Shown piece after piece: positions 16,389 through 26,124 of a DNA stretch of 64,000 bases. Positions within the stretch are counted from its first letter, which is position 1. Every line of letters begins with the position of its first letter. Position numbers and translations under genes: made by a program. The notes under the pieces were generated by a model. The model did not search any database, had not been told where the DNA came from, and saw only the letters and a program-made list of their open reading frames with translations. Source of the stretch: Winogradskyella algicola (GTDB lineage Bacteria; Bacteroidota; Bacteroidia; Flavobacteriales; Flavobacteriaceae). The stretch lies in assembly GCF_005869935.1 (NCBI RefSeq), contig NZ_SZQF01000002.1, forward strand, positions 248,001 through 312,000, read 5' to 3'.

Positions 16389-17260
16389 TAATTAATATGT
16401 TTCTGTGCCTTGTAAGAAGATCTCACTAATGCGCTACTTTCTACGTGCCTAAACCCAAGATCTAATCCAATTTCTTTGTATTCATTAAACTCGTCTGGAT
16501 TGATAAATCGTTGTACAGGTAGATGTTTTTTGGTTGGTTGAAGATACTGACCAATAGTGACAACATCAACATCGTTTTCTCTAAGATCGTGAAGTGTTTC
16601 AATAACTTCTTCCCTTGCCTCTCCTAAACCGAGCATTATTCCAGACTTAGTTCTACGTTGTCCTTGTTGTTTTAGATATTTTAAAACACCCATACTACGG
16701 TCATATTTTGCTTGTATACGTACCTCTCTAGTCAAGCGACGAACAGTTTCGATATTATGCGACACAACTTCTGGAGCTACTTCGACAATTCTATCAATAT
16801 GTCTCTCTATACCTTGAAAATCTGGTATCAATGTTTCAAGAGTAGTTTCAGGATTCATTCGTCTAACAGCTTTTACTGTTTCTGCCCACATAATGCTTCC
16901 CATATCTTTAAGATCGTCTCTATCTACACTTGTTAAAACAGCATGCTTTATTTGCATCAGTTTTATAGAACGTGCTACCTTTTCTGGCTCATCCCAATCA
17001 ACAGTTTCTGGTCTTCCTGTCTTAACACCACAAAAACCACAAGAACGTGTACAGACATTACCTAATATCATGAAAGTTGCCGTTCCTTCTCCCCAACATT
17101 CTCCCATGTTTGGACAACTCCCGGATGTACAAATAGTGTTTAATTTGTACTTGTCTACTAAACTTCTTAGTTCTGTATATTTTTTACCTGTTGGTAATTT
17201 GACTCTTAACCATTTTGGTTTGCGTTCTGGTAATATATTTGAAGCTACTTTTGTTTCCAT
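16388..17260 (-). CDS. lipA: Lipoyl synthase
   Basis: This radical-SAM enzyme inserts two sulfurs into octanoyl chains on lipoyl domains. The 290-residue protein has the auxiliary cluster motif [12 protein letters not shown] (C-x4-C-x5-C, around residues 44-55) and the radical-SAM motif CTRSCGFC (CxxxCxxC, around 71-78). The C-terminal RSSY(K/N) signature with the cluster-ligand serine is present as VRSSYKA. It is followed with a one-base overlap by gap. Confidence 0.96.
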   Translation of the reverse strand: METKVASNILPERKPKWLRVKLPTGKKYTELRSLVDKYKLNTICTSGSCPNMGECWGEGTATFMILGNVCTRSCGFCGVKTGRPETVDWDEPEKVARSIKLMQIKHAVLTSVDRDDLKDMGSIMWAETVKAVRRMNPETTLETLIPDFQGIERHIDRIVEVAPEVVSHNIETVRRLTREVRIQAKYDRSMGVLKYLKQQGQRRTKSGIMLGLGEAREEVIETLHDLRENDVDVVTIGQYLQPTKKHLPVQRFINPDEFNEYKEIGLDLGFRHVESSALVRSSYKAQKHIN

Positions 17261-17355
17261 TCATTTTCTTCTTCTAGACAACAAAGATACGAAGTAAATT
17301 ATTAAAGAAGTGTTACAATAATCTTAGTATTCTGAGTATTCAAAAACAACAGAAT

Positions 17356-17391
17356 TAAAAAATCCTACTCAAAAATTTTGAATAGGATTTT
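17356..17391 (-). terminator. Intrinsic terminator of the nqr operon
   Basis: On the minus strand a stem aatccta-ttc / gag-taggatt with an A/T-rich loop is followed by a run of six T. It lies 22-57 bp after the nqrF stop codon. Confidence 0.75.
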
Positions 17392-17412
17392 ATTTATTTA
17401 GTACTTTAATGT

Positions 17413-18732
17413 TTATCCACCAAAGTCATCGAATCTGATATGTTCATCTGGGATACCAAAATCTTCTCCCATCTTTTGAACGGCTTGATTCATTAACGGT
17501 GGGCCACAGAAGTATAATTCTATATCTTCTGGAGCTTCATGATGGTTAAGATAGTTATCAATCACACAGTTATGAATAAATCCTACAAAACCATCACCTT
17601 CTTCATCGTTGATGTCTTTTTTAACTTTCCAATTATCTTCTTCTAATGGCTCTGATAATGCCATGTAGAACTTAAAGTTCGGAAAGTCTCTTTCTAATTC
17701 TCTAAAGTGATCTATATAAAATAATTCACGCTTAGAACGCCCACCATACCAATAGGTTACTTTACGCCCAGTCTTTAAGGTTTTAAATAAGTGATATAAG
17801 TGTGAGCGCATTGGTGCCATACCTGCACCCCCACCAACATAAAGCATTTCGCTCTCCGATTCATTGATGAAGAATTCACCATAAGGACCAGAAATCACCA
17901 CCTTGTCTCCAGGTTTTTGAGCAAAAATATATGATGATGCTACACCAGGATTTACATTCATCCATTGGTTTTTTGCGCGATCCCATGGTGGAGTGGCAAT
18001 ACGTACGTTAAGCATAATCTCTCTACCTTCGGCTGGGTAAGAAGCCATGGAGTATGCGCGCTCTACAGTTTCTGTGTTTTTCATTACTAATGGCCAAAGA
18101 CCAAACTTATCCCATTCTGCTTGAAACTTATCTGGTGTATCATGCTCTTCTGGGTGTGCGGTAATATCTATATCAGAATATTTAATTTCGCATGGTGGTA
18201 TTTCAATCTGAATATAACCTCCCGCTTTGTAATTCATATCTTCAGGTATTTCAACAACAAACTCTTTAATAAAAGACGCAACATTATAGTTACGAACAAC
18301 GGTTGCTTCCCATTTTTTAATACCAAATACTTCTTCGGGAATAGTAATTTCCATGTCTTGTTTGACTTTTACCTGACATGCTAAACGAGCACCATGCTGA
18401 AGTTCCTTTCTTGAGAAGTGAGGTGTTTCAGTAGGTAAAGCTTCTCCTCCGCCAGATAGTACGTGACATTCGCACTGAATGCATGTTCCACCACCACCAC
18501 ATGCAGACGGTAAGAATACTTTATTACTTCCTAATGTTGATAGTAGTGTCCCGCCTGAGGCTACTTCAATTTCTTTTTCGCCATTAATGAGTATTTTTAC
18601 TGGTCCAGAAGGCGATAATTTTTGTTTTACAAATAATAATAATGCTACTAGTAATAGCGTCACCAACAAAAAGGCTCCAACAGTTGCTACTACAGTTCCG
18701 ATTGTACTTGCGGCTAATATCATCATGCTCAT
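17413..18732 (-). CDS. nqrF: Na+-translocating NADH:quinone reductase subunit F
   Basis: NqrF is the NADH-oxidising entry subunit of the sodium pump. The 439-residue protein has one N-terminal membrane helix (about residues 8-34), a ferredoxin-type 2Fe-2S domain with C78, C84, C87 and C119, then an FAD domain (RAYSMASYP) and an NADH domain (GGGAGMAPMRSHL, and YFCGPPLMNQA near the C-terminus). The C-terminal FDDFGG is typical. It is the last gene of nqrABCDEF and begins 3 bp after nqrE. No apbE flavin transferase gene follows it; lipA is next. Confidence 0.97.
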   Translation of the reverse strand: MSMMILAASTIGTVVATVGAFLLVTLLLVALLLFVKQKLSPSGPVKILINGEKEIEVASGGTLLSTLGSNKVFLPSACGGGGTCIQCECHVLSGGGEALPTETPHFSRKELQHGARLACQVKVKQDMEITIPEEVFGIKKWEATVVRNYNVASFIKEFVVEIPEDMNYKAGGYIQIEIPPCEIKYSDIDITAHPEEHDTPDKFQAEWDKFGLWPLVMKNTETVERAYSMASYPAEGREIMLNVRIATPPWDRAKNQWMNVNPGVASSYIFAQKPGDKVVISGPYGEFFINESESEMLYVGGGAGMAPMRSHLYHLFKTLKTGRKVTYWYGGRSKRELFYIDHFRELERDFPNFKFYMALSEPLEEDNWKVKKDINDEEGDGFVGFIHNCVIDNYLNHHEAPEDIELYFCGPPLMNQAVQKMGEDFGIPDEHIRFDDFGG

Positions 18733-18735
18733 CGA

Positions 18736-19473
18736 TTACTTATTTATATTTTCTGCCAATTCTAAGTCAGACTCAGTTTTAGCATCTTCTTGTTTAACAT
18801 CTTCTTCGATAACTTCTATTGCGGCAGATTTTTCTTCAGCTTTACCTTCGTCATCACCGCCTGTCAACATTCCACCAAAGCTCATAAATCCAATTGCCAT
18901 TAGGCCAGTAATGATAAATGTAATACCTAAACCTCTTAATGCTGGAGGCACATTACTGTATCTAATTTTTTCACGAATTGCTGCTATAGCTAAAATTGCT
19001 AAAAACCAACCTATACCAGAACCTATTCCGTAGTTAAGTGCTAAGCCTAAAGTTGCTATTTCACGAGACTGCATAAATAAAGATCCACCTAAAATTGCAC
19101 AGTTTACAGCAATTAATGGTAAAAATATACCTAAGGAGTTGTATAAGGAAGGTGAAAATTTCTCTACTATAATTTCTACCAACTGTACCATAGTTGCGAT
19201 GGTAGCTATAAACATAATAAACGATAAGAAACTTAAATCGTAGCTTGCATACTCAGCACCTAACCAAGACAAGGCGCCTGGTTGTAAAATATACTGATCT
19301 AACAACCAGTTTAAAGGCACTGTTATTGCTAATACGAATATTACGGCAGCACCAAGGCCAACAGCTGTTGACACTTTCTTAGATACTGCTAGGTATGAAC
19401 ACATTCCTAAGAATGTAGCGAATACCATATTATCTATAAATATTGATTTAAAAAATAATTCTACGTGTTCCAT
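18736..19473 (-). CDS. nqrE: Na+-translocating NADH:quinone reductase subunit E, with acidic C-terminal tail
   Basis: This is a polytopic inner-membrane subunit with six predicted helices (residues 8-200), paired with NqrD around the membrane iron site. The start [15 protein letters not shown] is the family signature. The usual length is about 200 residues. This protein has 245, the extra 45 being a strongly acidic cytoplasmic or periplasmic tail ([11 protein letters not shown] onward). Such tails occur in Bacteroidota homologues as I recall, but their function is not known. The gene is in the nqr operon, 78 bp after nqrD. Confidence 0.95.
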   Translation of the reverse strand: MEHVELFFKSIFIDNMVFATFLGMCSYLAVSKKVSTAVGLGAAVIFVLAITVPLNWLLDQYILQPGALSWLGAEYASYDLSFLSFIMFIATIATMVQLVEIIVEKFSPSLYNSLGIFLPLIAVNCAILGGSLFMQSREIATLGLALNYGIGSGIGWFLAILAIAAIREKIRYSNVPPALRGLGITFIITGLMAIGFMSFGGMLTGGDDEGKAEEKSAAIEVIEEDVKQEDAKTESDLELAENINK

Positions 19474-19550
19474 ATTCTTTTTAGTATTGAGTTTTGAGCA
19501 ATTAGTTTTGAGAAATATAAATTCTCATTACTAGAATCTCATTACTACAT

Positions 19551-20183
19551 TTAATCTTCTATTAATGCTTTATTCCTTGTACGCTGTACCCAAATAATAA
19601 TACCAACTACAATCAGAGCCATTGGTGACAATAACATAAATCCATTATTCTCATAACCCAAAGCGTACAAACCTGTTTTCTCTATTGGATCTCCTAATAC
19701 CGGAATTCCCAATAAAGTTCCTGACCCTAGGAGCTCTCTAAAGAATCCTACTATTATTAAGATAATTCCATAACCTAGCGCATTTCCTATACCATCTAAA
19801 AAAGATCTATAAGGACCGTTACCTAAAGCAAAGGCCTCAAAACGCCCCATAATGATACAGTTGGTAATGATAAGACCTACGAATACGGATAACGTTTTAC
19901 TGAGTTCGTAGGCAAAGGCTTTTAAAACTAAATCCACTATGATCACTAATGTCGCTACAACAATTAGCTGTGCAATAATTCTAATTTTTGAAGGAATAAT
20001 GTTTCTCATTAATGAAATAACAACATTCCCTACACCCATTACAAATAACACAGAGATAGACATTACAATTGATGCTTCTAACTCAGCGGTAATTGCAAGT
20101 GCCGAACAAATACCTAATACCTGAATAGTAATTGGATTATTATCTGTTAGTGGGTCTAATATTAATCTACTATCTTTTGCCAT
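19551..20183 (-). CDS. nqrD: Na+-translocating NADH:quinone reductase subunit D
   Basis: This is a six-helix inner-membrane subunit of the sodium pump, 210 residues, homologous to RnfE and antiparallel partner of NqrE. DPLTDNNPITIQVLGICSAL near the N-terminus and IITNCIIMGRFEAFA in the middle are conserved, the cysteines of the two blocks belonging to the intramembrane iron-cluster site. It is read 3 bp after nqrC. Confidence 0.96.
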   Translation of the reverse strand: MAKDSRLILDPLTDNNPITIQVLGICSALAITAELEASIVMSISVLFVMGVGNVVISLMRNIIPSKIRIIAQLIVVATLVIIVDLVLKAFAYELSKTLSVFVGLIITNCIIMGRFEAFALGNGPYRSFLDGIGNALGYGIILIIVGFFRELLGSGTLLGIPVLGDPIEKTGLYALGYENNGFMLLSPMALIVVGIIIWVQRTRNKALIED

Positions 20184-20186
20184 CGC

Positions 20187-20981
20187 TTATTTTCCTTTTA
20201 ATGAATTAAAGTAAGGTAAGTATAATTTTAAATCTTTTTTAATCATTGCTGTTACACCGTCACCAGTTATTGTGGCACCAGCAATGGCATCCACCTCATT
20301 ATCAGTTTTATCATTGTTTTTTGGGTCCGCATTACCTTTTGCAACTGTTATTCCTTTAAAGGCTCCGTTCTTAGTTAGCAGATGCTCACCGTAAAAGTCG
20401 TCCATAAAATAACGCTGCTTTATGTTAGCACCAAGACCTGGTGTTTCCCCTTTATGGTCAAAATAGGCACCTCTAACAATCATATCTTCGTCCATCGCTA
20501 CATAACCCCAAATAGCATCCCAAAGTCCTTTACCATAGATTGGAGCTACATAGACGGTTTTTCCTTCTGGAGTTTTACCAACAAATAAAGGTAGCTTTCT
20601 GTTTCCACCAGCTTTTACACTTGCTTGCTGCTTCTTTACATCTATAAGGTATGGCTCCTGCTTAGTTTCTTCGTAATATTCATCCCTAGATTGTGTTTTA
20701 ACAACCTTACCATTAGCATCAACTGTAATAACAATCTGATCAGTAACATTGGTATCAAAAGCCTCAGGTGCTTTGTCAGTAGAAATAAATACTGCACTTG
20801 TTTCGTCGTTCTCATTTATGCCCATGGCATAAAGAATATTTTGTTGCTTTTCTAACCTTTGGTTTTCGGTAATTTTTGGTTTTAATGTCGATGCTAAATA
20901 TGCTAATAAGGCACCCACAACAATTACCATTCCAATAGCAAAAATAATTGTGTACGAATTTTTATCTGTTCTATTTTCCAT
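20187..20981 (-). CDS. nqrC: Na+-translocating NADH:quinone reductase subunit C
   Basis: NqrC carries a covalently bound FMN on the periplasmic side. The 264-residue protein has one N-terminal membrane helix (about 11-32) and a soluble FMN domain. The flavinylation motif is DAIAGATIT, with the acceptor threonine T237. Attachment needs the flavin transferase ApbE, whose gene is not in this window. The start is 2 bp after the nqrB stop. Confidence 0.96.
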   Translation of the reverse strand: MENRTDKNSYTIIFAIGMVIVVGALLAYLASTLKPKITENQRLEKQQNILYAMGINENDETSAVFISTDKAPEAFDTNVTDQIVITVDANGKVVKTQSRDEYYEETKQEPYLIDVKKQQASVKAGGNRKLPLFVGKTPEGKTVYVAPIYGKGLWDAIWGYVAMDEDMIVRGAYFDHKGETPGLGANIKQRYFMDDFYGEHLLTKNGAFKGITVAKGNADPKNNDKTDNEVDAIAGATITGDGVTAMIKKDLKLYLPYFNSLKGK

Positions 20982-20983
20982 AG

Positions 20984-22261
20984 TTATGCAACTTTCGCTT
21001 TTAATCGTTTCATTCGTTTCTTAACGTTTGCTTGTACCACATAATGGTCAATAGTCGGTGCAAATACATTCATTAATAAAATCGCTAAGAATACACCTTC
21101 TGGATATGCTGGGTTAAAGACGCGTATCATAATAGAAATAAATCCGATTAAAAAACCGTATATCCATTTTCCTTTATTTGTCTGAGATGCAGTTACAGGA
21201 TCAGTTGCCATGTAAACGGCACCAAACAATATACTTCCAATGATAAGGTGTTGCCAAAATGGAACACTCATTAGTCCATAAAACTTACTTGTTTCACCAA
21301 TCCAACCAGCATCGACAACTCCATTAAAGATTAGTCCCATAACTAATGCCCCAATCACTGTACTTAGCATTATTCTCCAGCTTCCTATTTTAGTAAAGAT
21401 TAAAAATAGGGCACCTATAATAATTAAGAACTTTGAAGTCTCACCTACTGAACCAGGTATGATACCCCAGAACATATCTGCATAAGAGTATAGTTCTTCT
21501 GCTCTAGCACCATAAGTGGTTACCGTATCTGTTCCTGCTACAGTTAGCTCTTGTCCGGATTTAGCGTAATACCCTAACAAAGTTTCGCCAGAGATTGCAT
21601 CTAAATTAGCGCCATTTGCAATGGCTTGATCGCGTTCTACAGCACCATGTACCCACACTTTATCTCCAGACATCCAAGTTGGATAAGCAAAGAATAAAAA
21701 TGCTCTGATAGTTAACGCGGGATTAAGAATATTCATTCCCGTACCACCAAATACTTCTTTACCAATAATTACACCAAAAACTACAGCTACCGCTAACATC
21801 CACAATGGAATGTCTACTGGTACAATTAATGGTACTAGCATTCCTGTTACCAAGTAACCTTCTTCTACTTCATGCCCTTTAATTATGGCAAATACAAATT
21901 CTACAGCTAAGCCAACACCATAAGACACTACCACCAATGGCAGAACTTTCCAAAGACCAATAACAAAATTGTCCCATGTCCAGAAAGATGCGCCTAAAAA
22001 TCCGTCAGCAGAGTCTATTAGACCTTGTGCCAAGTAGTGTTGATAACCAGCGTTAAACATACCAAATATTAAACATGGCACTAAAGCCATAATTACCGTA
22101 TTCATGGTACGTTTAAGATCATCTGCCGCTTTTATATGAGTACCGTTATGCGTGGTCTCGTTTGGCATGTACAAAAAGGTAAAAAGAGCATTAAATCCTG
22201 GAAGCCACTTTTTATCTTTATTCTTCTCTTTAAAATTGTGTAAATTTTGTTTTAAACCCAT
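20984..22261 (-). CDS. nqrB: Na+-translocating NADH:quinone reductase subunit B
   Basis: NqrB is the large membrane subunit that forms the sodium channel and binds quinone, riboflavin and a covalent FMN. The 425-residue protein has about ten membrane helices and the flavinylation motif DAISGETLL with acceptor T227, plus the conserved GKEVFGGTGMNILNPAL block. Its ATG overlaps the nqrA stop codon by one base, so translation is coupled. Confidence 0.97.
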   Translation of the reverse strand: MGLKQNLHNFKEKNKDKKWLPGFNALFTFLYMPNETTHNGTHIKAADDLKRTMNTVIMALVPCLIFGMFNAGYQHYLAQGLIDSADGFLGASFWTWDNFVIGLWKVLPLVVVSYGVGLAVEFVFAIIKGHEVEEGYLVTGMLVPLIVPVDIPLWMLAVAVVFGVIIGKEVFGGTGMNILNPALTIRAFLFFAYPTWMSGDKVWVHGAVERDQAIANGANLDAISGETLLGYYAKSGQELTVAGTDTVTTYGARAEELYSYADMFWGIIPGSVGETSKFLIIIGALFLIFTKIGSWRIMLSTVIGALVMGLIFNGVVDAGWIGETSKFYGLMSVPFWQHLIIGSILFGAVYMATDPVTASQTNKGKWIYGFLIGFISIMIRVFNPAYPEGVFLAILLMNVFAPTIDHYVVQANVKKRMKRLKAKVA

Positions 22262-23610
22262 TATCCTATCTCTTTAAGCATTAAGTCTAATCCTTCTCTT
22301 ATTATTTTTTGATGTGGTTGTTTAGACACACAAATAAATTCTGTTAATGCAAAATCTTCTGGTGCTACTTCATACATACCTAACGCTTCCATTTCATCTA
22401 AATCTTTGTACATACAAGCTTTTAGAATTTGCATTGGATAGATATCTAAAGGAAATACCTCTTCGTAACTTCCCGTAACCACAAATGCACGATGCTCACC
22501 ATTTGTATTTGTATTGAGATCATACTTTTTCTTTGGATTTAACCAAGAAAATGTTAGCGCTCTAGACGTTGATACCTTATCAAATACTGGCTTATTCCAA
22601 CCGAAGAATTCATAATCATCACCTTCAGGTATCACAGTAATGGCGTTACTATAATAATCTAAAGCTCCATCTGGTGCTACTTTTTTTCCTGTTAAAACAT
22701 TTCCTGAAATAATTCTGTCGTTACCATCTTTATCTACGCCATTATCATAAACCATAGTTGCCACTTCAGAACCAATTTTTGTTCTAAAATATCTAGGCTT
22801 TTTAACAGAAGAACCTGCAAGAGCTACAATACGCTCTGCATTAAACTTTCCTGTTAATAAAAGCTCACCGATAATTACTAAATCTTGTGCGTTGACTGTC
22901 CAAACAACTTCACCTTTGTTTATTGGGTCTACTTTATTAATTAAAGTACCAACATTACCTGAAGGATGTGGACCAGAAACTTTATGAGTAGTTACATTAT
23001 CTAATCCTGCTAATGGAGAATTAGAACTTCCTACAGCAACATGAACGCTCCCTTCAGTAAGTTTGGAAAGTGCAGTAACAGCAGCTTGCAATTCTGCTTC
23101 TTTGCCTGCTAAGGTATAATCTAAATCAGCAGCTAAAGGTGCGCTAGCATACCCTGAAATGAAAATTCCTTTTGGAATGCTATTAGCTTTTGCCACAACA
23201 TCGTATGGACGTTGCTTAATAAAAGCCCAACAACCAGATGCCAGTAGATGTGCTTTTAGTTTATCTGCATCAGATGACATATCAAACTTACCGTGATCTA
23301 CATAAAATTGTTCTTTGTCTGCAGTAATTTTTATTGCGTCGATACGACGTCTTGGACCACGCTGTATTTCAGTTATCTCGCCCGAAACAGGTGAAACAAA
23401 CTTCATGTCCTCCATGTCCTTGTTGTAAAACAGCGTTTCACCCGCTTTTACACGTGTACCTTCTTTAGCAACAAGTTTTGGGATAATACTGTGGAAATCT
23501 TCTGGTCTGATATAATAAAAATTACTAACAATAGCATTTTCGGTTGTTTTCTCAGCTTCGCCGACTAGTTTTATATCTAAACCTTTTTTTATTCTGATGT
23601 CTTTTGACAT
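22261..23610 (-). CDS. nqrA: Na+-translocating NADH:quinone reductase subunit A
   Basis: NqrA is the soluble cytoplasmic subunit of the sodium pump, and is the first gene of the operon. The 449-residue protein begins with MSKDIRIKKGLDIKL, the usual NqrA start, and has the HPSGNVGTLI signature near residue 212. It has no cofactor-binding cysteine cluster, as expected. A promoter with good spacing lies just upstream. Confidence 0.97.
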   Translation of the reverse strand: MSKDIRIKKGLDIKLVGEAEKTTENAIVSNFYYIRPEDFHSIIPKLVAKEGTRVKAGETLFYNKDMEDMKFVSPVSGEITEIQRGPRRRIDAIKITADKEQFYVDHGKFDMSSDADKLKAHLLASGCWAFIKQRPYDVVAKANSIPKGIFISGYASAPLAADLDYTLAGKEAELQAAVTALSKLTEGSVHVAVGSSNSPLAGLDNVTTHKVSGPHPSGNVGTLINKVDPINKGEVVWTVNAQDLVIIGELLLTGKFNAERIVALAGSSVKKPRYFRTKIGSEVATMVYDNGVDKDGNDRIISGNVLTGKKVAPDGALDYYSNAITVIPEGDDYEFFGWNKPVFDKVSTSRALTFSWLNPKKKYDLNTNTNGEHRAFVVTGSYEEVFPLDIYPMQILKACMYKDLDEMEALGMYEVAPEDFALTEFICVSKQPHQKIIREGLDLMLKEIG

Positions 23611-23642
23611 ATAGTTAAAGATTAGTTATCTAAAAATCCGTG

Positions 23643-23676
23643 CAAATTTAAGAATTAAAGAGCAATTTATTTTCAA
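23643..23676 (-). promoter_or_regulatory. Promoter of the nqr operon
   Basis: On the minus strand a TTG at 23674-23676 is followed after 23 bases by TAAATTTG at 23643-23650, which fits the flavobacterial pattern TTG-N17-23-TAnnTTTG. The -7 box lies 32 bp before the nqrA start codon. Confidence 0.6.
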
Positions 23677-23772
23677 TTTAACATCAACATTTTTATTTAT
23701 AATCATTATAAATAACTCTTATGCATTGAGGCACAGATTTTGATTATATTTATAGTATCTTACTTTTACCAG

Positions 23773-25026
23773 ATGAATACAAAACAACTTTTCTATATTT
23801 TGTGCTTTCTTAGCATCCCTACAATTTTATTTGCGCAAGCAGAAGAAGTTAGTCCTCCAGATTTTATTAAAACAATTACCTTTAAAAGTAACACCACTCA
23901 GGGTCAGTTACCTGTTTTAAAACTAGGAGAACCTTTGGTTTTAGAATTTGACGCACTTAATGCCAATGAAGAAGACTTTTATTATGTGATTGAGCATTTT
24001 AACTTTGATTGGACACCTTCAGTTCTTGCTAAGGCAGAGTATATGAGAGGATTAGACAATCAACGTATATTGGAATATTATAACTCTTTTAATACTTACC
24101 AAGTGTATTCGCACTATAAATTACAAATCCCTAATATTCAAACCAGAGCATTATTAAAGAGTGGCAACTACATGATATCTATATATGACGAATATGATGA
24201 ACTAATGTTCAGCAGAAAATTCATGATATATGAAGACTTGGTTAATGTTGGTGTTAGAGTAAAACGCTCTAGAGATGTAAGAGTTATTGAAGAAAAACAA
24301 TCGGTTGACCTTACAATTTCTACAAGTAGCATCAATTTTAATAATCCTCTTGAGACTATTAAAACTGTAATCATTCAAAACAACAACCTCAACACTTCAA
24401 TTTCAGATTTAAAGCCACAATACACACTTGGTAACGAGCTAATATATCGTTACGATACTGAGTCTGCTTTTTGGGGAAGTAACGAGTTTTTATGGTTTGA
24501 AAATAAGGATGTAAGAGTATCTAATGTAGGTGTTCAGTTTATTGACCTAAAAGATATTTACCAAACTTACTTGTACCCAAATGCGCCTAGAGTAGGAAGA
24601 CCTTACACCTACAACCCAGATTTAAATGGCAATTTTCAGGTAACAGCATTAGACCGAACAGACGTAGACATCGAAGCAGACTACACCATGGTGCATTTTT
24701 CATTAGTACAGGATGAATTAATCGGAAAAGACATTCATGTATATGGTAATTTTAATGCATTTGCCATTGAACCGCTGACCAGAATGGAATATAATTCTGA
24801 AAAAGGTGCATACGAAACAAACTTTAGGTTAAAACAAGGATTTTATAATTATAAGTATGTTGTTGTAGATAGTGAGACAGGTGAACTTGATGAAGGTGCT
24901 ATTAGTGGCGATTACTGGCAAACCGAAAACAACTACAAGACTTTAGTGTATTACAGAGATTTAGGAGCGAGATATGACAGGCTCATCGGTTACGGAGAAG
25001 CTACCTCTGTAGATATTTCTAATTAG
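23773..25026 (+). CDS. Type IX secretion system plug protein (DUF5103)
   Basis: The protein, 417 residues from the ATG at 23773 (the in-frame ATG 11 codons earlier is less likely because the signal peptide begins at MNTKQLF), has a Sec signal peptide ending in ILFA-QA. The body matches DUF5103 by overall pattern: EPLVLEFDAL, FNFDWTPS, GNYMISIYD and a C-terminal immunoglobulin-like fold with YNYKYVVVD. In the SprA translocon work on Flavobacterium the DUF5103 protein was found to close the periplasmic side of the channel, hence the name plug. It is followed directly by a small unknown gene. Confidence 0.88.
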   Translation: MNTKQLFYILCFLSIPTILFAQAEEVSPPDFIKTITFKSNTTQGQLPVLKLGEPLVLEFDALNANEEDFYYVIEHFNFDWTPSVLAKAEYMRGLDNQRILEYYNSFNTYQVYSHYKLQIPNIQTRALLKSGNYMISIYDEYDELMFSRKFMIYEDLVNVGVRVKRSRDVRVIEEKQSVDLTISTSSINFNNPLETIKTVIIQNNNLNTSISDLKPQYTLGNELIYRYDTESAFWGSNEFLWFENKDVRVSNVGVQFIDLKDIYQTYLYPNAPRVGRPYTYNPDLNGNFQVTALDRTDVDIEADYTMVHFSLVQDELIGKDIHVYGNFNAFAIEPLTRMEYNSEKGAYETNFRLKQGFYNYKYVVVDSETGELDEGAISGDYWQTENNYKTLVYYRDLGARYDRLIGYGEATSVDISN

Positions 25027-25027
25027 G

Positions 25028-25507
25028 ATGAAAAATATTATAATATTAATTTCATTCGGATTTTTGAATTATGTGTTTCTTGCAAACTACACCAATGGCA
25101 AAGATAATGGTGAATACCAAGGTAATTTATTGGGTACAGTCGAAGGCTCTAATGAAAGTTTAGATATTTTCTTTCATGGGGATTTCAACCAAAAAATCGA
25201 TATTAAATTTGTTTCCAAAGACAATAAAATTAATAATTGCTTATCAGAAATTATTAGTGAGAAACCAAAGGTCAGTAGTTTTGAGTTTTTCTGGGATCTC
25301 GAGAAACTAGAGTATTTTGAAATAGAAAAGTCCTGTATTGGCAATATTGTCATAGAAATTGACAAAAACTCTGTTAAAGAAAACACGGATTTAAAATGCG
25401 ACCATTTTGATTGTGTTAACTTTGAGTTTAAGGGCAATTTGATAATTACAAATGATAAAACAATTAAAAAAGCTAAAATGAATTTTCTTCTTAAATTATA
25501 TTTATAA
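25028..25507 (+). CDS. Unknown exported protein
   Basis: I do not recognise this 159-residue protein. Residues 1-19 (KNIIILISFGFLNYVFLA) are a likely signal peptide; the mature part is rich in Asn, Lys and acidic residues and has four cysteines (in NNCLSEI, KSCIGN, KCDHFDC), which could form disulfides in the periplasm. It starts one base after the plug protein stop, so it is in the same transcript, and it is convergent with the cysteine dioxygenase gene. No function can be given. Confidence 0.6.
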   Translation: MKNIIILISFGFLNYVFLANYTNGKDNGEYQGNLLGTVEGSNESLDIFFHGDFNQKIDIKFVSKDNKINNCLSEIISEKPKVSSFEFFWDLEKLEYFEIEKSCIGNIVIEIDKNSVKENTDLKCDHFDCVNFEFKGNLIITNDKTIKKAKMNFLLKLYL

Positions 25508-25516
25508 TTTTTGCCT

Positions 25517-26050
25517 TTAAAGCCCCATAGACACAAAACTCTTAAAAGTATCGTATCCTAACTTTTTATCAACCAACTTTCCTAAACCATCATCAAAAGT
25601 AAGACTTTGCGCTATTGGCCTTGCGTAAACATGAAGACTTAATGCTCTACTTTTAGTACTATTTCCTAATCTATGAAATCCATCATGTCCCTCAGATTTA
25701 GAAATTCCATTTGGTTTTAAAATCTGAGATGATTTATGTTTTAATTGCCCAGAATCATCCAACTCATAAAAATCCTCTTCCAACTCACCTTCTAATAAGT
25801 AGACCCAACAATCTTCGCCGCCATGATTGTGAATAGCCGTTTTTTGTTCTTTATCCCAACAAATCAAAATCAGCTCAAAATTTTCATCCTTATAAAAACA
25901 GTTTCTTGTGTAACTATGGGTTTTCCAATTTTCTATTTCAGAAAAGTCTACATCCTGAAAATTGAAATTTAAGAGAATATCTGTGTAATCTTCTTTGGAA
26001 GAATGCGACAATACATTAACAAGTGAATGAATATGTTCCTGAGTACTCAA
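25517..26050 (-). CDS. Cysteine dioxygenase-family thiol dioxygenase
   Basis: This 177-residue cytosolic cupin matches cysteine dioxygenase, which oxidises cysteine to cysteine sulfinate. Iron ligands are H74 and H76 in IHNHGGEDCW and H126 in DGFHRLGN. C81 sits where animal CDO has the cysteine that forms the Cys-Tyr cross-link, and R49 in YTRN could bind the carboxylate. Bacterial CDO-like enzymes can instead use 3-mercaptopropionate, which lacks the amino group; the arginine at this position points to cysteine, but I would not call it settled. It is divergent from a PLP decarboxylase gene with 74 bp between start codons. Confidence 0.87.
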   Translation of the reverse strand: MSTQEHIHSLVNVLSHSSKEDYTDILLNFNFQDVDFSEIENWKTHSYTRNCFYKDENFELILICWDKEQKTAIHNHGGEDCWVYLLEGELEEDFYELDDSGQLKHKSSQILKPNGISKSEGHDGFHRLGNSTKSRALSLHVYARPIAQSLTFDDGLGKLVDKKLGYDTFKSFVSMGL

Positions 26051-26124
26051 TATTTAGAGAAATAATTCTTTAATATCGAAAATAGGAATAAATTTATCCT
26101 GAGCAAAATTTTGAAATCAATCTA

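Noticed and set aside
16388..16390. Overlap of lipA and gap as a sequencing error
   Set aside because: A TAATG stop-start overlap is common in coupled genes and both proteins are full length.
18479..19033. Long antisense frame (184 codons) across nqrF-nqrE
   Set aside because: It spans two genes with strong family matches on the other strand and has low-complexity Ser/Ala/Pro content typical of a shadow frame.
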